Assembly: GCA_005878095.1 (NCBI GenBank)
Contig: VBNH01000062.1
Coordinates: forward strand, 1 to 61,386
Length of the DNA stretch: 61,386 bases
Direction of reading: 5' to 3'
Origin: Gammaproteobacteria bacterium
GTDB taxonomy: Bacteria; Pseudomonadota; Gammaproteobacteria; Steroidobacterales; Steroidobacteraceae
The notes beneath the pieces were generated by a model, which searched no databases, had not been told where the DNA came from, and worked only from the letters and a program-made list of their open reading frames with translations. Made by a program: the position numbers and the translations under genes. This document shows positions 34,450-43,746 of the stretch, piece after piece. Each line of letters starts with the position of its first letter. Position 1 is the first letter of the stretch.

Positions 34450-35154
34450 TCAGCGCACGGCTGCGGTGTGTGCCGCGCGCTGCAGCGCGGCGCGCGCCAG
34501 CAGGCGCGTGGAGTCGAGAGTTGGCAGCGGGGAATTCGCGTCGTTCATGATCAGCGGGATCTCCGTGCAGCCCAGCACCACGGCGTCAACGCCTTCGTCC
34601 TTCATGCGGCCCATGACCCGCTGGAAGTAGGCGACTGCTTCGGGCCTGAAGACCCCGGCAACCAGCTCCTCGAAGATGATGCGATTGATTTCGGCGCGTT
34701 CCGCGGTGTTCGGCCGCAGGTAGCCGAGGCCGCGCGCGGTCAGCTTCTCGGGATAGACCTCGCCGTCGACGAGATAGCGTGTCCCGAGGATGCCGAGCCG
34801 GCGGAACCCGAGTTCGGCAGCCTGCGCGGCGACCACCTCCGCGATATGCAGCCAGGGCAGGGGCGAGCGTCTGTTCACCCACGGCAGCCCCTGGTGGATC
34901 GTATTGTCCGGACAGATGAGGAAATCAGCGCCCGCTTTGGCGAGCTTGTGGGCGGAGGACAGCATCAGTTCCCCGACCGCGGGCCAGTCGTCCCGTTCGA
35001 AGCACTTCATGTACCGGGCGAGCGAGTGGGTATGCATCGAGACTTCGGGGTGATCGAACGCTCCCAGGCGCTGCGCGCCCTCCAGACACACGGTCAGGTA
35101 GCAAAGCGCCGCGCCCTCGGCGGAGCAGGCGACGATTCCGATGTGCCCCGGCAT
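34450..35154 (-). CDS. Aspartate/glutamate racemase family protein
   Basis: This 234-residue protein has the two pseudo-symmetric cysteine motifs of the PLP-independent Asp/Glu racemase superfamily: LICPDNTIHQ in the first half and VVLGCTEIPLIM in the second. GHIGIVACSAEGAALCYLTV at the N-terminus matches broad-specificity amino-acid racemases of the YgeA type. In the first motif the order C-P-D-N-T departs from the common CNT, which may affect substrate. It is convergent with dodecin and divergent from the prolyl oligopeptidase gene. Confidence 0.87.
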   Translation of the reverse strand: MPGHIGIVACSAEGAALCYLTVCLEGAQRLGAFDHPEVSMHTHSLARYMKCFERDDWPAVGELMLSSAHKLAKAGADFLICPDNTIHQGLPWVNRRSPLPWLHIAEVVAAQAAELGFRRLGILGTRYLVDGEVYPEKLTARGLGYLRPNTAERAEINRIIFEELVAGVFRPEAVAYFQRVMGRMKDEGVDAVVLGCTEIPLIMNDANSPLPTLDSTRLLARAALQRAAHTAAVR

Positions 35155-35258
35155 GGCGCAATTCTACTAGGGTGCCTGGCGTTGCGCTGGCGCCGCGCGA
35201 GCGAACCGCAGCGCCGTGCGAACGGCGCCCGGGCATAATCGAAATCCAGGACGACCTC

Positions 35259-37427
35259 ATGTCAAAACGCGGCGGACTCATACTCGCGGGCGTCTGGACA
35301 GCGGGATCCGTCGCGGCGCTGTATGCCGCCACTCCCATGCGGCAACCTCACGGGCGGCTCAGCTATCCGACCGCCGAGCGCGGCTCGGTGGTGGAGCAGT
35401 ACCACGGCACGGCGGTTGCGGATCCGTATCGCTGGCTCGAGGACCTCGATTCTCCCGCAACCCGTGCCTGGGTGAGCGCGGAAGCGAGCCTGACGCGCGC
35501 GTATCTCGAGGCACTGCCGCAGCGCGCGCGCCTCCGCGCGCGCCTCGCCGCGCTCTATGATTTCGAGAAGCGCGGCATACCGTTCCGGGAGGGCGGCCGC
35601 TACTTCTATACCGACAACAGCGGACAGCAGGATCAGAGCGTGCTGCTGACGGCGACCCGGCTCGGGGATGCGCCGGCGGTCGCCGTCGATCCGAACACGC
35701 TGCCGAGGGCGGGCAACCCGGTGGTGACCGGTTACGTGCCCAATCGCGCCGGCACCCTGCTGGCCTACGCGGTTTCAATGTCAGGTTCGGACTGGACCGA
35801 GTGGCGCGTCCGCGATCTGGCCACCGGCCGCGACCTGCCCGATGTCATGCGGTTCACCAAGTACTACGAGCCGGCGTTTACCCCCGACGGGCAGGGCCTG
35901 TACTACAGCGCCTTTCCGCCACCGCAGCCCGGCGCGGAGCTCAGCGCCCAGGATCTGGGCAACGCGCTCTACTATCACGCGCTGGGCGCGGCGGCGGCGG
36001 ATCGACGCGTGCTGGAGGACAGCGCGCATCCGCACTGGCAGTTCGAGCCACATCTGTCCACCGATGGCCGCTGGCTCATCGTGCGCGCGGGTGAAGGGGA
36101 AGTCGGGGACAAGGGACGCGAGAACCTGTATCTGATCGATCTCACGGCGAGCGTGCCGACCGCCACCCCGGTGGCGCAGGGCTTCGAGGCTGCCTACATC
36201 TATATCGGCGCCGACGCCGGCTGGCTTTACTTCCTCACCTCGCGCGCCGCTCCGAATGGACGGGTGCTGGCAATCGACCCAGAGCACCCGGCGCGGGCAA
36301 ACTGGAAGAGTGTGATCCCCGAGGGGCGTGACGCGATCGATCTCGGGGGCAAGAGCGTCACCCTGGTCGATCACCAGTTGATCGTGAGGACACTGCACGA
36401 CGCGCACAGTCGCGTCATGACCTACGGCCTGGACGGCACGCCGCGTCGCGAGATCACCCTCGCGGGTCCCGGCACCGCAGCCGGCTTCGACGGCCATCCC
36501 GGCGATCGCGAGACGTTCTATTCGTTCACCGACCTGATCACCCCGCCGACCATCTACCGCTATGACCTGGAGTCCGGGGCCAGCACCCTCGTGCACGCGC
36601 CGCGGGTCGCGTTCGATCCCGCCGCGTTCGAGCAGCGGCAGGTGTTCTACCCCGCCCACGACGGCACGCGCATCCCGATGCTGCTGGCCTACCGCAAGGG
36701 GCTCAAGTTGCACGGCGACAACCCGCTGCTGCTGTACGGCTATGGCGGCTTCGGGCTGTCGAGCCTGCCGCTCTTCAACGCCTCGCGCATCGCCTGGATG
36801 GAGATGGGTGGCGTGTTTGCGATCGCCAATATTCGCGGTGGCGGGGAGTACGGGGAAGTCTGGCACCGTCAGGGCATTCGCACGCACAAGCAGACCGTGT
36901 TCGACGACTTCATTGCCGCCGCGGAGTGGCTCATTGCGCGGCACTACACTTCGGTGCACCGGCTGGCGATTCACGGCCGCTCCAACGGCGGACTGCTCAT
37001 CGGCGCGTGTGTGACGCAACGGCCGGAGCTGTTCGGGGCGGCGATCGCCCAGGTGGGCGTGCTGGACATGCTGCGATTCAATCGTTTTGGACAGGGCGCG
37101 GGCTGGGAGGGGGACTACGGCTCGCCCGAGGATCCACGGGAGTTCAAGGCGCTGTACGCGTACTCGCCGGTGCACAACGTGCATCCGGGGACGCACTATC
37201 CGGCGACCCTGGTGATCACCGGTGATCACGACAGCCGGGTGATGCCGATGCATTCGTTCAAATTCGCCGCCGCGCTGCAGACTGCCCAGGCCGGGCCGGC
37301 GCCGGTGTTGCTGGCCGTGGACCTGTCGTCGGGTCACGGCGGGGGCGAGACCGTCACGCAGGCGATCGAGCAGGGCGCGGACGTCTACGCGTTCCTGGCC
37401 GAGAATCTCGACATGCGGGGCCGCTGA
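35259..37427 (+). CDS. Prolyl oligopeptidase (S9A), probably periplasmic
   Basis: This 722-residue serine peptidase cleaves short peptides after proline. The N-terminal hydrophobic stretch (7-25) looks like a signal peptide or anchor. The family opening YHGTAVADPYRWLEDLDSP is followed by the seven-bladed propeller and the alpha/beta-hydrolase domain. The catalytic triad is predicted at S575 (GRSNGGLLIGA), D658 (GDHDSRVMP) and H693 (SSGHGGGE). ATG at 35259 has AGGA seven bases upstream; the open frame back to 35172 lacks conserved sequence. A CATAAT element at 35234-35239 may be part of its promoter. Confidence 0.92.
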   Translation: MSKRGGLILAGVWTAGSVAALYAATPMRQPHGRLSYPTAERGSVVEQYHGTAVADPYRWLEDLDSPATRAWVSAEASLTRAYLEALPQRARLRARLAALYDFEKRGIPFREGGRYFYTDNSGQQDQSVLLTATRLGDAPAVAVDPNTLPRAGNPVVTGYVPNRAGTLLAYAVSMSGSDWTEWRVRDLATGRDLPDVMRFTKYYEPAFTPDGQGLYYSAFPPPQPGAELSAQDLGNALYYHALGAAAADRRVLEDSAHPHWQFEPHLSTDGRWLIVRAGEGEVGDKGRENLYLIDLTASVPTATPVAQGFEAAYIYIGADAGWLYFLTSRAAPNGRVLAIDPEHPARANWKSVIPEGRDAIDLGGKSVTLVDHQLIVRTLHDAHSRVMTYGLDGTPRREITLAGPGTAAGFDGHPGDRETFYSFTDLITPPTIYRYDLESGASTLVHAPRVAFDPAAFEQRQVFYPAHDGTRIPMLLAYRKGLKLHGDNPLLLYGYGGFGLSSLPLFNASRIAWMEMGGVFAIANIRGGGEYGEVWHRQGIRTHKQTVFDDFIAAAEWLIARHYTSVHRLAIHGRSNGGLLIGACVTQRPELFGAAIAQVGVLDMLRFNRFGQGAGWEGDYGSPEDPREFKALYAYSPVHNVHPGTHYPATLVITGDHDSRVMPMHSFKFAAALQTAQAGPAPVLLAVDLSSGHGGGETVTQAIEQGADVYAFLAENLDMRGR

Positions 37428-37448
37428 GCGCCCGCCGGCGCGCCAGGC

Positions 37449-37856
37449 CTAGAGCCGCGCGACCACCACCACGTCCGCCGCAGTCGGAGTGGTGACGTAG
37501 CTGCAGGCGCCGGGGGTGCGCTTGACGTAAGCGAGCGCTTCGGCGTCGCTACCGGTGAGCAAGGGCGGATTTATGCCGTCGCGGAACGACTTCTTGGTCC
37601 AGGTAGTCGAGTATTTTGCGGCGTTCATTTTGAGAACTTTGTCGAGAAACACGCTCTGCGCCGAGCTGTTGTCGACGGGCACGAGCCGCACCGCTCCGGC
37701 GAACTGTTTTTCACCCAGGAACACGTCACGCACGTCGCTCGCCGTGAGCGGCACCCGCGCGTTGCAGATCACGTACAGGTCAGTGGCGTTCGCCGCGGCG
37801 GCGCATCCCGCGCACAGCAGCGCGGCCAGGAGAAGTTTCGCTGAGCTTGTGAACAT
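37449..37856 (-). CDS. Small phosphate-binding-like periplasmic protein
   Basis: This 135-residue protein has a signal peptide (about 1-25). The mature part resembles one lobe of PstS-type binding proteins: VPLTASDVRDVFLGEKQF, VPVDNSSAQSVFLDKVLKM and CSYVTTPTAADVVVV. It is far shorter than a true PstS (about 320 residues), so it is a half-size PBP-like domain or a sensory partner and not a full ABC-transport binding protein. It is the last gene of a minus-strand group after the SCO and porin genes, 23 bp from the porin stop. Confidence 0.75.
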   Translation of the reverse strand: MFTSSAKLLLAALLCAGCAAAANATDLYVICNARVPLTASDVRDVFLGEKQFAGAVRLVPVDNSSAQSVFLDKVLKMNAAKYSTTWTKKSFRDGINPPLLTGSDAEALAYVKRTPGACSYVTTPTAADVVVVARL

Positions 37857-37879
37857 CTCGCGGCTCCGGTAGCGACCGG

Positions 37880-39289
37880 TCAGAACCGGATCGCATACTG
37901 CAGGAGTGCTTCGTTATAGCTCGCGATGAGCCGATCGGTGAGATGGGTGTCGGCGAGCTCCAACTTGAGCGACGACACCAGATCGACGTCGAAACGCAGC
38001 CCCAGGGCCGTGCGGTAGTAGGAGCTGCCAGTTGCCTGCGCGGCGAAGTAGTTATCTGACTGCTTGAATGCGCCGCGCTCGTAACGCGCGTACGGAGTGT
38101 AGCGGCCGGCGCGGTAGCCCATCTGCAGGAAACCGGCGTCACTGCGATGCGTCCCGGTGTGACCGGTGAGGTCCTCGTTGTCGAAGACATGAAACTCGGC
38201 GATGTCTTCCCAGGTGTCGGTGTCGTAGGCGGCGTAGGCACCGTAACTTCTCACCTGCGTGACGTATGCGGGCGCCAGGTCCTCGTCCTCGATACGGGTC
38301 TGAAATACGTCCACACCGACCTTCAGGCCGTCCAGAGCGCCGCTCAGGAGCAGACCGAGGTTCCCGCCCACGATCGTGCTGCCATGCGTATTGCCGGCGT
38401 TATTCATATCGAGTTTGCCTTCGCTGATGCTCTGGCTGTTGCCGATGTAGACGTCATAGGTCAGCTTCTCGTCAGCGAAGCGCTGCGAGCCGGTGAGCCA
38501 GGCTCCGACGCTGTGCGCGGGCATGATGCCGCCATGGTCCTCGAATTCAATGAAGCGCGGGCGCCTGAGGGAGGTCGCGATCTGCTGGCCGTGGTGAAAG
38601 GCGGTGTTGTAGTACCCGTAGGGCGTATGAAACCGTCCAAGCCACACCGTCGCGGAATCAGAGAACTGGTAGCCGATCTGCGCGCGCTCCAGATCGACGC
38701 CGACGGCGCCGTCCGAGCCGACCTCGAAGTTCAGCTCGAACAGGGCGCGCGTACGGCTGCCGAGCCGCGGCGTCAGGAAGAAATCCAGCTCGGCAATATC
38801 GGCGCCCTGGTACTGGGGAAACTCGGGGTTGTGGTTGCCGACGCCCACGTCCGCAAAACCGTGCATCGGCATGCCGAGATCCTCGGCGTGCTGCCCGGCA
38901 CTCGCGGCCATCTCCGCTACCGTCTGCTCGACTCTCTCCAGGCGTTGCGCACTGTCTGGCGGGGTTGCTGCGGGCACGCCCGGCTGGGTTGCGGCGAGCG
39001 TGCCGGGCGGGGCTGCTGCGGCCGCCACCGGGGCCGCGGCCCCGGCGCCGGAGCGCTTGACGGTCGCGACCGGGGTGCCGTGCGCTGCCTGCGCTTCCAG
39101 ATCATTAACCCGCGCCGACAGCTGCCGGATCAGCTGCAGACTCTGATCGAGCTTCTGTTCGAGTGCCGCGATGCGATCGCTGTCATCGGCGGCGGCGTGA
39201 GTGACCAGCGTCTGACCGAGACCCGCCACGAGTAACGCGCCGACCCATGCTCGGCGTCCACTGGCGCGCGGGGGTGTTGTAGTGCTCAT
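37880..39289 (-). CDS. Outer-membrane porin-like protein with N-terminal coiled coil
   Basis: This 469-residue protein has a signal peptide (to about 34), a short heptad-rich coiled coil (RIAALEQKLDQSLQLIRQLS, 39-65) and an Ala/Pro-rich linker. A barrel follows, rich in alternating strands (RTRALFELNFEV, ATVWLGRFHTPYGYYNTAFH, LKVGVDVFQTRI, SLKLELADTHL), ending in a terminal F (YAIRF). The GRFHTPYGYYN segment recalls porins next to PBP-like proteins and SCO genes. The substrate is unknown. It starts 8 bp after the SCO gene ends, so they are one operon. Confidence 0.82.
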   Translation of the reverse strand: MSTTTPPRASGRRAWVGALLVAGLGQTLVTHAAADDSDRIAALEQKLDQSLQLIRQLSARVNDLEAQAAHGTPVATVKRSGAGAAAPVAAAAAPPGTLAATQPGVPAATPPDSAQRLERVEQTVAEMAASAGQHAEDLGMPMHGFADVGVGNHNPEFPQYQGADIAELDFFLTPRLGSRTRALFELNFEVGSDGAVGVDLERAQIGYQFSDSATVWLGRFHTPYGYYNTAFHHGQQIATSLRRPRFIEFEDHGGIMPAHSVGAWLTGSQRFADEKLTYDVYIGNSQSISEGKLDMNNAGNTHGSTIVGGNLGLLLSGALDGLKVGVDVFQTRIEDEDLAPAYVTQVRSYGAYAAYDTDTWEDIAEFHVFDNEDLTGHTGTHRSDAGFLQMGYRAGRYTPYARYERGAFKQSDNYFAAQATGSSYYRTALGLRFDVDLVSSLKLELADTHLTDRLIASYNEALLQYAIRF

Positions 39290-39296
39290 GGACGTG

Positions 39297-39905
39297 CTAC
39301 CTCAGTGTGGTCTCATACCCTGCTGCCTCGCGGGTTTCGACCAGCGTGCCGCGTTCGTCGAAATACAATATGCGTGTGTCGTGCATGACGTGCTCGTCGT
39401 ATTTCCAGAACTCGAACCCCAGCCGCCGCGCCGCCTGCTCGACGGCGGTGCGCGTGCCGATGAGGAAATGCCAGTTGCTGCGCGTGAGATGTCGGGTCTC
39501 GCGATACTGGTGCCAGGCTGCGGCATCGTCGCGCTCGGGGTCGTAGCCGATCACCAGAAATTCCGCGCTGGTGCCGCGACGGTCGAAATCGCGTTGCATC
39601 TGCTGCAGCCGGCGCATGGTCATCGGGCAGACCCGGTGACACGTGGCGTAAGCCATGGTCAACACGACCGCGTGGCCCTGCAGAGTGCGCAAATCGAACG
39701 GTTGACTCTGATCGTCGCGCCAGTCGGCAGGCAGCTCGGCTAATTGAGGCGCGGACGCGCACACGCGGGTTGACCACACGCCCGGCAGAGCCGCGCTGAG
39801 AAGTTGCAGTACGACAAGCAGCGGGCCGGCCGAGCGCAGCTGTTTCCGCGGCCGCCGCTGCTGCGGGCGGTGTGTGTCAGAAGACTGGCTGTGGCATCTG
39901 TGCAT
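39297..39905 (-). CDS. SCO1/SenC family thioredoxin-like protein
   Basis: This 202-residue protein has an N-terminal hydrophobic segment (about 25-44) and a thioredoxin-like domain with the copper/redox motif C89-x3-C93 in YATCHRVCPM. The expected third copper ligand is the H175 region (EHVMHDTRI). SCO proteins deliver copper to cytochrome oxidase or act as thiol-disulfide reductases. ATG at 39905 is chosen; the upstream open frame to 40070 is basic and unconserved. No SD is obvious. It heads the minus-strand SCO-porin-PBP operon. Confidence 0.83.
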   Translation of the reverse strand: MHRCHSQSSDTHRPQQRRPRKQLRSAGPLLVVLQLLSAALPGVWSTRVCASAPQLAELPADWRDDQSQPFDLRTLQGHAVVLTMAYATCHRVCPMTMRRLQQMQRDFDRRGTSAEFLVIGYDPERDDAAAWHQYRETRHLTRSNWHFLIGTRTAVEQAARRLGFEFWKYDEHVMHDTRILYFDERGTLVETREAAGYETTLR

Positions 39906-40011
39906 GCGAATACGCCGGCGTGCGGCCGACGCGCCAAAGTATCGGCGCGAACCAGCTATGTCAAATGTTATGTAGGTCACGCACGGTTGCGGCGGCGCAG
40001 GAAGACGGATC

Positions 40012-41733
40012 TCAGTTTGAAGAAACGGCCAGCGTCGCGAAGTAGCTCTCGAGGCTTTGCCGCTCAGCATCCGAGAGATTCAATCCCAGCGGCATTTGCC
40101 GTGGGCCGGCTGCGGACGACAGACGAAAGCGGATCTCGTCGATCAAAGCCCCGTGCGCCGACGGTCGCACGCGCAGCTGCTGCGCGAGCTGCGAGGGGTT
40201 GGAGAACGGCAAGAGCGGCGCCACCCCGGTCTCGTGACAGCTGACACACAGCCGCAGGGCCGCCGGACGCGCAATGGTTGCGGCCTCTGGCGTGTCGACC
40301 GCAACAGCGGTCGGGGCAGCCTCTGCGCGCGCGGGTGTCGATGTCGGGTCCGGCGTCAGCCCTCCGTTTGCCCCGTCGTGCGACGGCGTGAGCGCCGCGC
40401 GGCTGCGTCGCTTCAGGTAGCTGCAATAGCGATCACCGTCGGAGGAGGTCCAGTAGAGGCTCAGATCCCGGATGATGGCGTCGCGCGTCGCGACCTCTGC
40501 CAGCAGCGTTTCGCGCAGCGGTTGCGCAGGCAGGGGAGGCAGCGTGAAATCGTAGCTGCCTCGTTCAAGCGCCAGCGTCCAATTGCGCGTGGAAATGCCC
40601 AGAGCTGACTCGGCCACGAAGCGCAACGGCACCAGGGCATTGTCATTCGTGGTCCTGTCCACCGCGCCGGCCGCGCCGCTAAACGCGGCGCGCGCCGCTT
40701 TGAGTTGCGCCTGCCGGGCGTTGCTCGCGGCGCTGTCCCGGGCGAAGCGCTCGAAGCCGGACCGCTGGGTGCGCCACAGGGCGCCGGGGTAGAAATCCGC
40801 GAGCCGTCCGCAGGCGGTGTCCGCGAGACCGAGCAGTGCGTATCGATAGAGGTCGAAACCCGGCTGCCGTACCAGTTGCCGCGCGATGGACTGCGACTGC
40901 AATCTGCCGAGGTAAACGGAGAGCTCGGCGTTCGGTGGCTCTGCGGGTATGCCCGCGTACTGAGTTAGCGCGCTGGAACGGAAGGTCTGCGGGTCGGCGA
41001 AGCGCTTCACGTCGAGCAGCTCACCATAGCGCGGATGCGTCGGCTGCAGCGCGAGGAACGCCGACAGGCCGGCGCGCTCGCGCGCCGACAGCCTCGCACG
41101 GTAGCGCTCACCGTACGCGCCCGGCCATGATGGAAACGTGTCCCACACGGGCCGCGGCGGCGCTCCGTGGCAGCCGGTACAGCGTTGCGGGTTGACCTCG
41201 GATACCACGACCTGGTCGGGGCCCGCCGCCCGCTCGGGGAACAGCAACTCGCGCAGCCGGAACTCCTTGCTGGCGTCGTCGAACTCCATGGTCTCCACGA
41301 CCCGGAATCCCTGCTGTGCCGGACTGCCGTTGAAAGTCACGATGAAGCGCGCGTCCGGTCCGAACAGGATCACCCGCGGATTCTCCGGGCTGGCACCCTG
41401 CAGGCTGCGGCTCTCGAATACCAGGGCGTAGCGGTTGCGCTGCGCTGCCGGCAGCGCAGCGATCAACTCCTCGACGCTGCCGATATCCTGATGTGACAGC
41501 AGCGCCTGCAGGGACGCGAAGTTGAAGCCGGCGGCCTGCCCGGGCGGGGCGGGACCGAGGAGTCCGAGGAGCAGGCACAGGGTGCTGCGGCGCACGGCTG
41601 CCACGGCTGATGCGCAGCGGCGCGTGAATTGGCCGGCCTCACGGATTGTGTTCAGAAGATCACGCTGCGCGGATGTTACGCCTCGTTGCTTGGCAAAGCG
41701 TGACCCGCATCTCGCCCCCGACCCAGTGAACAT
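40012..41733 (-). CDS. Exported dihaem c-type cytochrome, start uncertain
   Basis: This is a large protein of up to 573 residues with two haem c motifs, CTGCH near residue 185 and CVSCH near residue 500. The signal peptide RRSTLCLLLGLLGPAPPGQA comes after about 45 residues from ATG 41733, so a GTG at 41595 is a plausible true start; the frame is open back to 41808. The C-terminal CVSCH-ETGVAPLLPF domain resembles a cytochrome c fold with methionine region (PRQMPLGLNLSDAE). The family is unknown to me. It precedes the SCO gene on the same strand with 106 bp between. Confidence 0.72.
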   Translation of the reverse strand: MFTGSGARCGSRFAKQRGVTSAQRDLLNTIREAGQFTRRCASAVAAVRRSTLCLLLGLLGPAPPGQAAGFNFASLQALLSHQDIGSVEELIAALPAAQRNRYALVFESRSLQGASPENPRVILFGPDARFIVTFNGSPAQQGFRVVETMEFDDASKEFRLRELLFPERAAGPDQVVVSEVNPQRCTGCHGAPPRPVWDTFPSWPGAYGERYRARLSARERAGLSAFLALQPTHPRYGELLDVKRFADPQTFRSSALTQYAGIPAEPPNAELSVYLGRLQSQSIARQLVRQPGFDLYRYALLGLADTACGRLADFYPGALWRTQRSGFERFARDSAASNARQAQLKAARAAFSGAAGAVDRTTNDNALVPLRFVAESALGISTRNWTLALERGSYDFTLPPLPAQPLRETLLAEVATRDAIIRDLSLYWTSSDGDRYCSYLKRRSRAALTPSHDGANGGLTPDPTSTPARAEAAPTAVAVDTPEAATIARPAALRLCVSCHETGVAPLLPFSNPSQLAQQLRVRPSAHGALIDEIRFRLSSAAGPRQMPLGLNLSDAERQSLESYFATLAVSSN

Positions 41734-41892
41734 GTTATCGCTTAAGCAGGTGAAATCACAGGCGATCTTGCCGTCCTTACGCGGTGCGCGACGTGACGTA
41801 GCGCACATGGGGATTGCTATGCTTTTTGTCGGTTATTCCTGCCAGCCGGGCACGCGCCCGGCGCACCCGCGGCGCGCCCCGCGGGGCACGCG

Positions 41893-43746
41893 ATGAGGCG
41901 ATCGACGGATCGTTTGATCGCGCTGCAGTTCCTGGCCGTTACCGTGCCCATTGCATTCGTGTTGCTGGCGCAGATGGTCGCGGACGCGCGCCGCGCCACC
42001 GCTCTGGAGCACTCGCGGCCACTGCGCACCCTGGCGAACGAGGCGCGCGCCAACTATCGCACTTTCACCAACGGGGCAGCCGATGCGGTCGACACCGGCG
42101 CACTCGGCCGCCAGTCCGCCGAAGCCCTGAACGGCACCGCCGTGTTGCTGAGCGAGCTGGCCGCCAGCGGCGAGGCGGCGGCACTGGGTGATACGCCCAA
42201 GCTGGTGGCGGACCTCGCGGCACAGGTGCACAGCGGTGCGACGCTGGACAAGCTGATGGCGCTGCGCGGGCAGATCGCGCTGGCGGACCGTGATACCCGG
42301 GCGATCGATGAGAACTTCGAGCTGCGCGACGCGGCGGTGATTCGCGATGCCGTCGAGTCGGCGCGCCGCGAGAAGCAGGAAGTGACCGTGGCACTGCTCA
42401 TCAGTGCGATCCTGACGGTCATATTCGTGCTGGCCACGCGGCGACGCCTGAAAGAACAGCTTGACGCCGACGCGGCGATCGAGCGGCGGCGGCGAGCGGA
42501 GCTCGAGACCATCTCGATTCGCTTCGGCATGGCGACGCGCGCGGCCCGCGCCGGCGTGTATGAGGTGCACGAGAGCGGTCGCACGGTGTGGTGGAGCGAC
42601 ACCATGAACGAGCTCTACGGACAGTCGGCACAGACATTCCGTCCGACGCTGGACGGCTGGCTCGCGCTGATTCACCCCGCCGACCGCGCTGCCGCCCAGG
42701 CCGCCATGACCGCGGCGATGCGTGAACGCAAGCAGTTGCACAACCAGTACCGGATCGTGCACCCGGACGGCAGCATCGGGCACGTTGAATCCGTGGCGGC
42801 CGTGGTCAGCGACTCATCCGAGGGCGGGGCGCGCCTGGTGGGCATCGATCTCGACGTCACGGAGCGAATCGCCGCCGAGCAGCGCGAAGACATCCTGCAG
42901 CAACAGCTGCGTGACGCCTCAAGGCAAGCCGGCATGGCGGACGTGGCGACCAGCGTTCTGCACAACGTAGGCAACGTGCTCAACAGCGTCAATGTCTCGG
43001 CGAACCTTGTGACCGAGAGCCTGAAGCGCTCGCGGGCGGCGGGGCTGGGTCGGGTCGTATCGCTGTTGCAGGAGCACCAGAGCGATCTGGGCCGCTTCGT
43101 GGCGCACGACGAGCGCGGCAAGGTCCTGCCGGTCTACCTGGCCGAGTTGTCCCGACACCTCAGCGCGGACAACCAGAACGCGTTGCAGGAGCTGGATTCC
43201 CTCAAGAGCAACATCGACCACATCAAGGACATCGTGGCGATGCAGCAGCGCTATGCAAAACTCGGCGGCGTGGCTGAGATCATCGACATCAGACACCTGG
43301 TCGAGGAGAGCATGCGCATCAATGCCAGCGCCTTCGAGCGTCATGCCGTCCAGGTGGTGCGCGAGTTCGCCGATGTACCGCAGATCACCGTCGACAAGCA
43401 CAAGGTGCTGCAGATACTGGTCAATCTGTTGCGCAATGCCAAGGACGCCTGCCAGAGCATGAGCGAGCAGGAGCGGCGCGTCACCGTACGCATCGACAGG
43501 TGCGCCGCGGGCCTGCGGGTCACGATTGCGGACAACGGCAGCGGGATCGCAGCCGAGCACATGAGTCGCATCTTCACGCACGGGTTTACCACCAAGAAGA
43601 CCGGTCACGGCTTCGGGCTGCACAGCGGAGCACTCGCAGCCAGGGAGATTGGCGGCGTGTTGCGCGCCGAGAGTCCCGGTCCGGGCCGCGGAGCAACTTT
43701 CACCCTCGAGCTTCCCCTGAAACCTCACGAGAATTCACATGGCTAG
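41893..43746 (+). CDS. Membrane PAS histidine kinase with H-N-x-x-N motif
   Basis: This 617-residue sensor has two transmembrane segments (about 9-29 and 166-182) bordering a helical periplasmic domain. A coiled linker and a PAS domain (about 210-330) follow. The phosphoacceptor is predicted at H357 in ATSVLHNVGNVLNSVNV, the HNxxN type of dimerisation helix. ATPase boxes are complete: LVNLLRNAKDAC, IADNGSGI, GFTTKKTGHGFGLHS. It ends eight bases inside the next gene, which encodes its likely receiver protein. It is divergent from the dihaem cytochrome gene. Confidence 0.9.
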   Translation: MRRSTDRLIALQFLAVTVPIAFVLLAQMVADARRATALEHSRPLRTLANEARANYRTFTNGAADAVDTGALGRQSAEALNGTAVLLSELAASGEAAALGDTPKLVADLAAQVHSGATLDKLMALRGQIALADRDTRAIDENFELRDAAVIRDAVESARREKQEVTVALLISAILTVIFVLATRRRLKEQLDADAAIERRRRAELETISIRFGMATRAARAGVYEVHESGRTVWWSDTMNELYGQSAQTFRPTLDGWLALIHPADRAAAQAAMTAAMRERKQLHNQYRIVHPDGSIGHVESVAAVVSDSSEGGARLVGIDLDVTERIAAEQREDILQQQLRDASRQAGMADVATSVLHNVGNVLNSVNVSANLVTESLKRSRAAGLGRVVSLLQEHQSDLGRFVAHDERGKVLPVYLAELSRHLSADNQNALQELDSLKSNIDHIKDIVAMQQRYAKLGGVAEIIDIRHLVEESMRINASAFERHAVQVVREFADVPQITVDKHKVLQILVNLLRNAKDACQSMSEQERRVTVRIDRCAAGLRVTIADNGSGIAAEHMSRIFTHGFTTKKTGHGFGLHSGALAAREIGGVLRAESPGPGRGATFTLELPLKPHENSHG